A stretch of DNA of 64,000 nt from Poecilobothrus nobilitatus (lineage: Eukaryota > Arthropoda > Insecta > Diptera > Dolichopodidae), in contig OX352772.1 of assembly GCA_947095535.1 (NCBI GenBank), positions 182,336,240-182,400,239 of the forward strand. Reading direction: 5' to 3'. The notes under the pieces were generated by a model. The model made no database searches. It saw only the letters and a program-made list of their open reading frames with translations, and was not told the origin of the DNA. The position numbers were made by a program, and so were the translations under genes. Shown here in pieces: positions 54,961 to 64,000 of this stretch (positions are counted from its first letter, which is position 1; the number at the start of each line of letters is the position of its first letter).

Positions 54961-55313
54961 GTACATGAGTAGTTGATGAGGTTAATAATTATAACCCAAT
55001 GTTAAAATGGGTTATAAAATAATAAATATTTATGAAATATGGAAATACAATGTCGTACAATACAACAATATTTTTTATTTATTTATTTATTAGTTTTAAT
55101 AACTTTACAAAATACATTAGTTTAGATAATTTGTCGATATTAAAATATATAAAAAAATTTAAATTATTTACAAAAATTTCAAAAAAAATGTTTGCAAGAT
55201 TAACTAATTTTCAAATTTCGTTTATAAGTTTCATCTATATATATATATTTTTATTTTATTTTTTTTAAATTTATTTTTTAAATAAATTAAGTTTTTAAAT
55301 CTATTTAAGTTTG

Positions 55314-55676
55314 TCACTTGTTTAATGTTCCTTTGTATAATAGGCTATTTTGCGTCCTTGTTCTTCTATAAAGTGGGAGTCTAAAATCACCTACATTTCT
55401 TAAATTATAATAGCTCCCAACATACCTCAAGTTTTTTTGAAGATATAGTGGTAAAAATCCATTTTTCACCTGAAAACTAAGTATTAACGCGTTGAATTTT
55501 AGTCCTTGCTTAATTGACATTAAGTTTAGTTGCTTTACACGTTCTTCGCTATTTTTATACCCATTATTTCTTAGTATTATTCTTATTGCCCTATTTTGAA
55601 GTACTTGAAGTCTTTTTCTTTTCTCTTCGTTACAAATGAATAGACGAACAATAGTGAATATGCGGCATTATTAGAG
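55314..55676 (-). pseudogene. Non-LTR retrotransposon ORF2 C-terminal fragment
   Basis: Leftward it reads RKRLQVLQNRAIRIILRNNG, LNLMSIKQGLKFNALILSF, KNGFLPLYLQKNLRYV and NSLLYKGTLNK. This is the post-RT tail, collinear with 1400-1760 of the first element (LQKLQNRAMRTILK, MNIKQRIELMVM) but from another family. It probably landed in Maverick-2 between polymerase and protease. RT is not included. Confidence 0.75.
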
Positions 55677-55731
55677 TGTTTTACATCATTTTTGCACATT
55701 TATTCGAAATTTTGTTTCTTATTCTTGCCAT

Positions 55732-56160
55732 TTATTCGAAATGTTCTTTGCATGTTTTTGGGGATGATGTGTCGAATAAATTAAGAAAATATTTCATGCT
55801 TTTACAGGAACTTCGCATCCATAAATATACAGAACAGTAATGTCTGCAAACAGATGTTAAATTACTTTGTAAACGCTTATTGTTGAAAATAAAACATGTT
55901 GATTGATTTTATAGAATTTTTGTAATCTCATTGCGAAAGGGCGGATTTCCAAATGAATCAAAATATTCTGCACACCCTTGAACTGGAACAAATATTCCTA
56001 ACCTATGTGTTCCCTTTTCATTAGAAGTATCTGTATATACCACCAAAATACTAGATTTTGAAACTTGTTTTGGCAATTAATCAAGAGCATAAACGCCTCT
56101 AAATATTTTTTGTGTTAAGTTATTACATTTCAGCACCTTCGTTATCTGAAGTGTATTCAT
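55732..56160 (-). pseudogene. Maverick-2 adenain-type protease, interrupted
   Basis: One frame of 143 codons starting MNTLQITKVLKC at 56160, with two in-frame stops (after YALD and after ITKIL). Catalytic His in GTHRLGIF, Asp in EYFDSFG and Cys in TSVCRHYCSVY remain; Arg replaces the Gly after the Cys found in Maverick-1. It corresponds to 15721-16209. A short duplicated TTTATTCGAAAT motif brackets the stop. Confidence 0.75.
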
Positions 56161-56541
56161 TGTTTTGCAAACGAGAAATATCAATTAGTCGAGTATTTCC
56201 TCGTATAAATGTTGTCACAAATACTGCTTTAAGTTTTTCATTTGTTAGACTATATCAAATTTTTCAAGCCAATTTATTAAGTTATTAGTTATTTTTTCGT
56301 TATCGATATGTCCAAAAGAGTAATTCTCAATAGACATTATCTAGACACATCTTTTTAAATCTCTAACAGGAAATTTATACTTTAATTCTTTTACAATAGT
56401 TTTATATTTTTCTTTTATTCCAGCCACAGCAATATTTTTTACAAATATTGTATTGTTATCGTACAGAACGATAAATCTACTAGAACACATGCCATTTTCA
56501 AATGAATAGAAATGGTCCATTAAACTTCCTTTTTGGTCCAT
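56161..56541 (-). pseudogene. Maverick-2 small conserved protein before the protease
   Basis: Homologue of 15389-15721. The N-terminal part (to 56341) holds VKNIAVAGIKEK and TIVKELKYKFPVRDL, then hits a stop at 56341. The same frame continues with further stops (for example near 56244) toward the protease start. Probable start is the Met at 56520 or 56541. Conservation in both elements shows a real Maverick gene. Function unknown. Confidence 0.6.
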
Positions 56542-56548
56542 TAAACTT

Positions 56549-57837
56549 TTATATGTTTACGTATACGTTACGATTTTTGTCAATTTCAATATTGGCATCA
56601 AATTCTGCAAACACAATACATGTTAATGTTGATGTTAATGGAGCACTGAGTCTTGCTTCAATCTTTACTACTCCCTGGTTTAATAAACTCTGACATGTAT
56701 CAGTTCCCGAGCCATCTGGTGATAAATCTAGTATTGTATAACCTTTTAAAAAAAGCTCTTTTGAAATTCGATGTCCTCTATCAGAATGATATATACCTGT
56801 TCCGCTGAATAATGTTAAATATGCACGAGAATTGCAAAGATTATTCGATGTAAAATTTGTTTCAATTGCAAAGTTTGGTGTAGGCATTCCATTCACATAT
56901 AATTGAAATTGAGTGATATTTTGAAGATCGAAATGGTATGGATTTTTTGATCTGTTACCATTGAAATTTTCATTATTAACCATACAAAATACAAGAGCTT
57001 TTGGTATTTGCCCTATAAATATATTATCCAATGATATGTTGGAAGTGTTAGCTGGAATTGTAAATGTTTTCATTTCACTTCTAGTATAAAAATATTTCGC
57101 GTTAGCCTTTTCCAGTACAGTATTATGTGCTATCAATATTATGGGATTAATTGTTAAATGCCTCGTGTATAATGTAGCTTCGGGAATTTTTAAATAGCTT
57201 TCATAGACATCGTTAAAGAATATATAAATTGTTTCTCTTGAAATTGAAATGAAATTATATTGTCTCTAATGCTAAAGAAATTCGAATGTCAACATTATTT
57301 AAAAGTAATTTGGAAGTATTGAAGAAATCTACATGTAATTTTCCCATTAGTTCTACTATTGCAGAATTGTTGTATGATTTTTGTCGTGATCCATTAACAT
57401 TCGGCTTATCCAATTCACAACCAGATGCTTCCAGATGTGATTGATTGGAATAATAATATAATTTATGTATGCTTTATAATGGTATAAGGAATCTGAAGGA
57501 GTGATGTTTTTTCCATTTAGAATTACATTACATTGTTTAATTAAAGAGTGTAATAAATTATTTACAACACTGGGCTGCGGAGCTGCCCTTGCTTCAGTTC
57601 CGCTTCTTTTTTTATCGTTTGCACTCCAAACTGATTCATTTTTTTTAATATTTGAACTTTAAACTTTATGTAGATACTGGATAAATCTCGATATATATCT
57701 CCATTCCCAAGCGAAACAAATTCAATAATTGACGGCGATGCCTCTAAAGAAGCTAAAATATTGTATGCTACCTTTTCAGAACGCAAAATACTTGTTTGTA
57801 CGGGTAATGATGCAAAAAGATCAAGTTCAGATTTCAT
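56549..57837 (-). pseudogene. Maverick-2 major capsid protein, frameshifted
   Basis: It starts MKSELDLFASLPVQTSILRS at 57837 and follows Maverick-1 through IIEFVSLGNGDIYRDLSS until a frameshift near 57640. The middle (57560-57140) is in fragments: LLHSLIKQCNVILNGKNI is readable but stops and shifts follow. The C-terminal half from 57136 is a clean frame with NIFIGQIPKALVFCM, SGTGIYHSDRGHRI and RLSAPLTSTLTCIVFAEF, ending at 56549. The size matches the Maverick-1 gene. Confidence 0.88.
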
Positions 57838-57988
57838 ACATTCAACATTTTTAATTGAATATATCAGAGGTTTTACTTTGCTTTTTTCGTCGTTTCGACT
57901 TCAAATGTGTCTTTTTAGAAACTGCTCGTCTTTTTATAGCTCTTTGTCTTTTTATAGCTCTTCGTCTTCCACCATAGATTTCTACTGA

Positions 57989-58279
57989 TTAACTACTGTT
58001 AACTACTGATTTCCGTAAATTTTTTATACCTTTACTTTGATCAATTACAGCTTCTTTTATGTTTACACCAGATGCTAAATCATTAAAAATATTTTTACTT
58101 GTGTTTACAGCATCTTTTTTAATAAAGTCCCAACTTGATGTAAAAACTGGCTTTAAGTAACGAATTAAACTTCCAAATATATTTCCAAAACCACAAACTC
58201 TTTGTATAGCTGGATGAAATTGTAACAAAGACACAATATAGTTGATTCCTCCTCCTACTTGAGAGGAATAATATCTCAT
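57989..58279 (-). pseudogene. Maverick-2 small virion-type protein
   Basis: Homologue of 13604-14044: GFGNIFGSLIRYLKPVFTS, then DLASGVNIKEAVIDQSKG. A stop at 57989 precedes the basic tail, which can still be followed with stops toward 57860 (Lys/Arg-rich). It lies directly upstream of the major capsid gene, as in Maverick-1. Confidence 0.65.
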
Positions 58280-58346
58280 GTAAGCTCTTTCAATGTTTGA
58301 TAGGATATCATATTTAAGTAGTAGTATTTATATTTTTTTTGGGCAA

Positions 58347-59261
58347 TCAATACTTTTTAAAATGTAATACAATTTTTGTTGGATAGTAACTGGAAACAAA
58401 ATTTACTCCATCCCGTATTGGTTGCAAATTTTAATCGCTATCGTTTCAAAACAATTTTTTTCTTTAGGTATGTAATGAACATTTTTAAATTCAATATTTG
58501 TAGGTATTCTACAATTTTCTATGTTGATAGCTCTCAACGCCCGCACTTTGCTACTTCCAAACACAAATGATTGAATTATATCTGAATAAATCATCACCAT
58601 TCCATTCAATTCAACTTTATTATTAGCAACAACTAATTTGAATAGTAAAAATTGAATAGTAGTAAAACAGGTAATTTTGTTTTGAAATTTTTTATATTTT
58701 TTTTCTGTTGAAATAATTGAGTTAGTAATGTTTTTACATTATAACTTTGATTAAAATTTATATAGAAACTATCTTCATCAAAAGTCTGCGATATTCGAAT
58801 TAAATCCCCTCGGTTAGATTCTGACACTTTTTTAAATATTACATCATCATAATATTTAGGAGTAGAGATATATGTCGAAACTTCATTAAAACATTCTTTG
58901 AAAACTTGATTTCGAGTAAACCCGGGATTAGGAGTTATATTTTTAATAAGCGTTGGCAAAAAATTAAACTTCCAATCATCCAAATGTAATTCCGAATCAT
59001 CATATGAATAATATGTGTAGCCAATAGATAGTTACTTTATTTCTCTTCGTTAAATTCACATTTCTCTTTGTTAAATTCTTCTGTTTGTAGGAAATTGTTC
59101 AGATATATTTCTAAAAGACCAACTTTCCAATTTCCATTTCTTAAATCAAAGTGAATAGGTAATTTATTTTCGAATGAAGCTAAAGTGTTGTATGGAAACA
59201 GTGTTAAATTATCATTACTAAACAATGTTACATATAAATCATCTTGACTATCCATCTTTGT
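58347..59261 (-). pseudogene. Maverick-2 minor capsid protein, interrupted
   Basis: It starts MDSQDDLYVTLFSNDN at 59261 and keeps PYNTLASFENK, NGNWKVGLLEIYLN, DWKFNFLPTLIKNI, VRALRAINIENC and the end PTKIVLHFKK. Breaks occur at 59037 and about 58633-58609. Total span is 915 bp, equal to the Maverick-1 gene. The intact Trp in NGNWKVG identifies the TGA in Maverick-1 as a lost Trp codon. Confidence 0.7.
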
Positions 59262-59282
59262 TAACTTCTTCCAAAACATAAA

Positions 59283-59943
59283 ATGTTGTACTATTTATAT
59301 GTTGTCCATTCCGGTGTTGATGAAGTTCTTAGTTTTGGACTTCTAAGTAATGGTTTTAGTTTTCGTTTTTTTGTTTCAGGAAACTGTGAAAGTATATCTA
59401 TCTTTCCAGGAGATGGTACAGCAACGGTAATTACATCACCACTTGGTGTTTCAAATATTCGTTACTCAGAGCTTAGAGATGGTCTTTCTACTAATTTTTC
59501 ATCTTTCAACATTTCAGTTTTAACTAATTTTTTAAATGAATTTTCATCATCGAAATCATAATGTGTTAAATCGATATCCATACTTGAATGCTCTTTTTTA
59601 GGATCATATTCAAACACTTCATCAGTAACTATTGGTAAAAAATCGGTCTGTGCTGATGATGATTTGTATTTGGGTAATTCAGTTTCTGTATATGCATTTC
59701 GTTTAGAAAAGAATTTCGTTTAAGTGCCTGTATCAAATGTAAGATTATTAGCCTTTTCTGGTAATTTTTTTGCATGTCTTTTGTTAATTCCATATTTGAG
59801 GAGATTTTGACGATATAAGTACCATTTTTGCAATGGTTTTAATTTTTTATTTTTCGATCTAATAAATCCAAGTTTTTATCATCTTGAAATAATTTACTAA
59901 ATTTTGAAAATATTTCTGGTGACATAACAATCATTCGCTGCAT
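59283..59943 (-). pseudogene. Maverick-2 conserved protein of unknown role
   Basis: Homologue of 11976-12661. It starts MQRMIVMSPEIFSKFSKLF at 59943 and then degenerates in several frames, with LDLLDRKIKN and KWYLYRQNL-like pieces. The C-terminal part has IFETPSGDVITVAVPSPG and a basic KKRKLK stretch. It lies between the minor capsid and hydrophobic-tail genes, as in Maverick-1. Confidence 0.55.
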
Positions 59944-59949
59944 TATGTC

Positions 59950-60279
59950 TTACTGAGCAATTTTCTTACTACACCAGATAATATAGTTCCGATTAAAGTT
60001 GGTAAAAATCCACCATGTTGAACTAATATTTTTCGTTTGGCTGTTATACTTTTCTTTGCACAGGCTAGAAATCTTAATTAATTGTTTTTTATGTTTTTTT
60101 AATTGTACTTTTTGTGTTTGTGAAATTTTATTATTGCCGTTTAATATATTGATTGCAATTTCAGCAATAGTTTTTATAATATCATCATCACAATATTTAA
60201 GAATATTCTCACGAAATTTCTTATTGTTGCACTTTCCTAATACATGTAATATATCTTGGTTTTTCTTCAATCGTTTCAT
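59950..60279 (-). pseudogene. Maverick-2 small protein with hydrophobic tail, frameshifted
   Basis: Starts MKRLKKNQDILHVLGK and keeps KYCDDDIIKTIAEIAINIL, matching 11656-11979. A frameshift near 60020 removes the GGFLPTL-type tail from the frame, but that tail is legible in the alternative frame just beyond. It overlaps the ATPase end by 59 bp, nearly as in Maverick-1. Confidence 0.7.
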
Positions 60280-60932
60280 ACTTTTGACAGTTGTTCAAAT
60301 CACCCGTATCACAGAAGCATATGCAATATTTTTTTGAAAAAATATTAGTTCTAATACGAAATAAATCGCTAATGTCTTGGATCAAATCCAACACAATATA
60401 ACCATGTAGACTTGAAGTTGATTCATTATATACCCCCAGGAAACCTTTTATATTTTCCGGATATAGCTGTCTAGCAAGAGGAAAAATCTGTGATTTGTCT
60501 CGAGGGTTTTTGAAAAGCACTAAATATTTACAATTTAATGAAACATCTCGTGAGAATTTTCCCTGATGAAAAACGTTTTGCGTTAATAATATAATAGATA
60601 AAATGTGGTGGTGCGAACCTTTAGTAAAAAGTTCGCTTACCTGTTTATTTTCGGAATCTAACATTAAATCATCTAAAACAATTATTGTAATTAATGTAAG
60701 TTATTTTCATTCTCACTAAACTTTTCCGGAAAACTGGTATAGAAGTCTATATCAGGAAAATCTATATTTTTCGGAATAGCTGAAATTTCTGGGTTACACC
60801 ATTTTATGTTTTCAATTTTTAGATGTATCAATCTGTCAATATTTTTAATTAAGTTACATCAAATGTTGTTTGTTTTTCACATCCAGATGGTCCCGCAACC
60901 ATCATTGTAAATGGATGATTAAAATAAATCAT
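60221..60932 (-). pseudogene. Maverick-2 packaging ATPase, N-terminus broken
   Basis: Starts near MIYFNHPFTMMVAGPSG at 60932. The Walker A loop has an extra base, giving GCEKQ in place of GCGKT, followed by a stop. Walker B IIVLDDLML is at about 60685-60655. The rest, including GSHHHILSIILLTQNVFHQG, is open to 60221. It corresponds to 11010-11708. Confidence 0.85.
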
Positions 60933-60983
60933 TATCGGTACAGTATAAACGTGTATAGCTTATTCTCATTTTAAAATATAGAG

Positions 60984-61199
60984 GTGAAAGAAGTGGAAGA
61001 GTTTTTAAAATGTTATTCCTCTGTCTTAACAAATGAGCAGAAGCAACGTATTTTTCACATGTATAAATACATTAAAGAATTTTCAACAACAGAAAAATTT
61101 ACTTTAATATACGGAACTCATTTTGCTCTTTGTCGTAACTTCAACATTATACTTTTATTTCTGTTAGCAACTTTTCTTAATAATATAGGATTACCTTAA
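60984..61199 (+). CDS. Short ORF divergent from Maverick-2 ATPase, unknown
   Basis: 71 residues starting MKEVEEFLKCYSSVLTNEQK and ending in a hydrophobic LLFLLATFLNNIG. It is 51 bp from the ATPase start and divergent, the place where Maverick-1 has its VKG-type gene, but I see no similarity to that gene. It may be a fragment or a chance frame. Confidence 0.25.
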   Translation: MKEVEEFLKCYSSVLTNEQKQRIFHMYKYIKEFSTTEKFTLIYGTHFALCRNFNIILLFLLATFLNNIGLP

Positions 61200-64000
61200 A
61201 ATTGAAGAAAGTGTGACTTGATTTTTCTCAATTTTTCTAACAAATTTCTTCAACGACTTTTTTTAATTTTTTTTTTACTCGATAATTTAAAATTGTTGAT
61301 GATAATGCGTAGTACCAAAAAATTTGAGTAAATAAAAAATTAACGGTTACTTGAAGAATTTATATTCATATGATATTGTTATGCATACTTATATATCATA
61401 TTTATTTATATATTCTATATGTTACTGATGAATGAATGAGATATAATACATTGTCATTATGTATAGTATAAATTAATATATTATTAAATTACATTTGCCG
61501 CTTAGTATGAAATAGTACTAGGTTTATCATATTTGGAAAAGTTTTGGATTGATAATCGTCAGGTGGAAGGTTAGAATCTGCTTTGAAAGAATATATAAAC
61601 ATATAGTTTGAATATATGTACAAACCATAGTTCTAGAAATTATAAAATTCACCCAAATTATTTTAAAATACTGAAAAATTAAAAAAATAATATTTAAAGC
61701 AGAGTGACAGACTATGAACATACTCAGGGATTCGTACGAGTACCTAAGAGTTGACAAAGGCAACTGTATTCCTCCTCGTTTTTATATAACATATATTTCA
61801 ACAACAATGAACTTAAAATAAATATATATAAATGTTCTGGAAAAAGTGTAAAACCCACATTTTCTAATTTATTTTAGGTCAATAATTCATGGGACGTAAA
61901 ATCGCTTAGCCTATGTTTCTATATTCCTCTTTGCAATTTTTTGACCATCATAAATTACATTCAATCTGGACCTTTTTTTTTTGGAATTAAAGAAATTAAA
62001 GAATTGCGCTACGGCAATACGTCTCAAAAATGCATTAATTTTGAAACATCATGCAGCAATTTAGTAGAATATTATTAAAGTTTTGTATGAAAAACCGAAA
62101 ATTTTAAAATTAAAAAATCTAAAAATAAATTGAAAAATTAAAAACAAAGGACACGCTCCAGACACGGAAATTCAAAGGAATCATTGATGACCAAAAAATT
62201 AAGGATCGGACCTTTTGTACGGGAGTTCTTCAACACTGACGCAAACTGGCCTTTGCAAAATTTAATTTCCAACTGTAATAATAATAAAATAATAAAATTT
62301 AAATTAAAATATCATAAAGCTAGTTTAGAAGATAATATGAATAATATTATCGCAGCTGGATTTCTATTTTTTGTAACATATTATCTATTATTTATTTATT
62401 ACACGAAGACGAATTTATGAAGTACTTATAAATTGAAGTACTTATGAATATTTTTTTTTTGTATTAGATGTAAAAATGTCTTGGATCTTTAGAAATTTAC
62501 CTTACGAAGACATCTTTTATATTTAAAATGGATTATTTCGGAAATCAAATCTAACTTAACTTGATATCATATATCCATATATCATTTTTACTGTTAATTT
62601 ATTATTTTGTTATTAATTTACTTTGAAAAATACGTTTTTTTTTATATTGTTATTTATAAATTATATGAATTATTTTTGTTAATTATTTTATTATTTTCAA
62701 TTATATTTGAATTAAAAAAATAAATTTCAATATGTTTTGTATTCGCCTTTTTATAAAAACCAGTTGAACTTGAATATCATTTAACACTTTTTGTTTTGTT
62801 CCAATACTGACCATTTATTTTTATATACATAGTTAAAAGAGTAAATTAGTAAATTATACTTAATACTACCAATAGGAAAGAGGGAGAAAAATAATGAATT
62901 AAAATGTCCTGTATCCATAAGGCTGTTACTAGTGTGTCCATTTTGTTTGTGTAGTATACATATTTTTTTAAGTATGTGTTAAAAATATCGGAGATAATTA
63001 TAGAAAATTTAGCTTCAGCGAGCTAAATTCCATCCAATACTATGGCATATCGCCGATATGCTTTGTTTTTGTATCTTCTGCCTACGCTCTAACAAATATC
63101 GCCGATATTTTTTTTTTTGAAAATTACCCTTTATTGACAAGTATAAGTAATTATACAATTAATTAACAATAACAATTTGCCTAATTTTTTAATTGAGTTA
63201 GTTAACAATTAAATCAAAATCTTCCTTTTTTAAATAAGATTTTGTATAGAAACTCAGTTAGAAAAGTCTGCTTTCAACTTTTATTTATATGGCCACCATT
63301 TTATCTTTGCTAAAATTCAAATCATTTAACATTTTAGTTTTTGTTTATTTACTTTAAAGAAATGTCACTTAGAAATCAGACTGTAACTTGCTTAAATGTG
63401 TATAAAATGGTGTATTTACATTGCCACCATTTTATGCTAAAATTCAAATCATTTAATATTTTAGTTTTTGTTTATTTACTTTAAAGAAATGTCAGTGATA
63501 AATCAGACTACAACTTGCTTAAATGTGTTAACGATCTTTATTGAATTATATCTTAACATAAACTAAAAACATTTCTCTTGTTCAATAATTTATTCTTTTT
63601 AACAATATTTCTTTTTAACAAATTTGTAACTGTACTTGAATATTTTTTTATGATAATCACGTCAATTATGAACAACAACTAAAAATTGTTAGTTGTTACT
63701 CAACAACTAAATTGTTGTAATCAAATTATGAACAACAATTAACAACTGACAATTGTTTCAAATTGTATGGTGAATTTTTTAAGAATGAACAACTGAAAAG
63801 CGTATTGCGAAAAACAATATAGTTGTTATTTGACGGTCAATTTAAACAACTAGAAAATTTCGGTTGTTGAAATTATTGGTTGTCTCGGTTGTTTTTTTAT
63901 TTTTTTTTGTATTTAAATTTGAAAAATTTAAAATGTATCTAAGTAAAATTTATTTGATTTATTATTTTATTTGAGCAAAATTTAAAAAAAAAACTATTAC
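61200..64000. other. AT-rich terminal stretch without a supported gene
   Basis: Frames here are Lys/Asn/Phe/Tyr-rich and look accidental. It holds the tandem duplication at 63293-63535, an inverted ATATCGCCGATA motif near 63045-63110 and clusters of CAACAACT/AGTTGTT at 63670-63870, which may be the edge of another element running off the window. Confidence 0.45.
63293..63535. repeat. 131-bp tandem duplication
   Basis: CCACCATTTTAT begins copies at 63293 and 63424. Both continue through TTTAGTTTTTGTTTATTTAC and AACTTGCTTAAATGTGT with few differences. Confidence 0.85.

Larger units (their letters stand above)
52450..60932. mobile_element. Maverick-2, rearranged and decayed
   Basis: Plus-strand polymerase B fragments (52450-54960) are followed by a minus-strand block in the order protease, small protein, major capsid, small virion-type protein, minor capsid, unknown, small hydrophobic-tail protein and ATPase (55732-60932). 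That block mirrors Maverick-1 gene for gene. No integrase, Q-rich gene or TIRs were found, and a non-LTR fragment (55314-55676) lies between polymerase and protease. Every larger gene is broken, so this is an older copy. Outer borders are gene limits, not element ends. Confidence 0.88.

Noticed and set aside
62184..62420. 78-codon plus-strand frame
   Set aside because: Asn/Ile/Phe/Tyr-rich translation of AT-rich DNA with no recognisable pattern or neighbour.

Overview
The window is a nest of transposable elements and integrated virus-like elements in a very AT-rich animal genome, most plausibly an insect. The evidence is the set of families: an errantivirus-type gypsy retrotransposon with an env gene, an mdg1/412-type gypsy element, P-element/THAP-type transposases, Helentron-like repeats with satellite cores, non-LTR elements, and two Maverick/Polinton elements. 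A dipteran is my best guess (inference). I found no convincing ordinary host gene. The only cellular-looking RNA signals are degenerate tRNA-like sequences.

Layout. 1-2041: 3' part of a dead non-LTR retrotransposon. 2042-6819: AT-rich, with one tRNA-like sequence and small repeats. 6820-7789: remnant of an RNase H-bearing non-LTR element. 8451-47586: one minus-strand mdg1/412-like gypsy element ('gypsy A'), enlarged from an inferred size near 8 kb to 39 kb by insertions. These are a complete-length Maverick ('Maverick-1', 8885-25531) in its 3' LTR; a tRNA-derived repeat cluster that itself received an errantivirus-like element with env ('gypsy B', 26997-35116); a large foldback repeat (36378-36798); a Helentron-like element with a higher-order tandem repeat (37241-39360); and a P-type DNA transposon (43829-45966). 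48260-51600: a second, decayed P/THAP transposase. 52450-60932: a rearranged, decayed second Maverick ('Maverick-2'). 60933-64000: AT-rich sequence with a tandem duplication and no supported gene.

Maverick-1 is bounded by a 6-bp target duplication (CATTCA) and long terminal inverted repeats. The other LTR of gypsy A, at 47485-47490, preserves the same site unoccupied. The element encodes a packaging ATPase, a minor capsid protein, a small protein preceding the capsid gene, a major capsid protein, an adenain-type protease, a chromodomain integrase and a protein-primed DNA polymerase B with a probable 64-bp intron. Several small conserved proteins have no known role. The ATPase, major capsid and three small genes of the main plus-strand block are open. 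Minor capsid, protease, integrase and polymerase carry stops or frameshifts. Maverick-2 repeats the same capsid gene order in reverse orientation, but its polymerase lies in the opposite relative orientation, lacks motifs B and C, and no integrase is visible.

Gypsy B has LTRs of equal length (298 bp) with about four differences by eye, so it is the youngest dated insertion. Its gag, pol and env are nevertheless interrupted. Single-base frameshifts recur across unrelated elements here, so homopolymer consensus errors should be kept in mind beside genuine decay.
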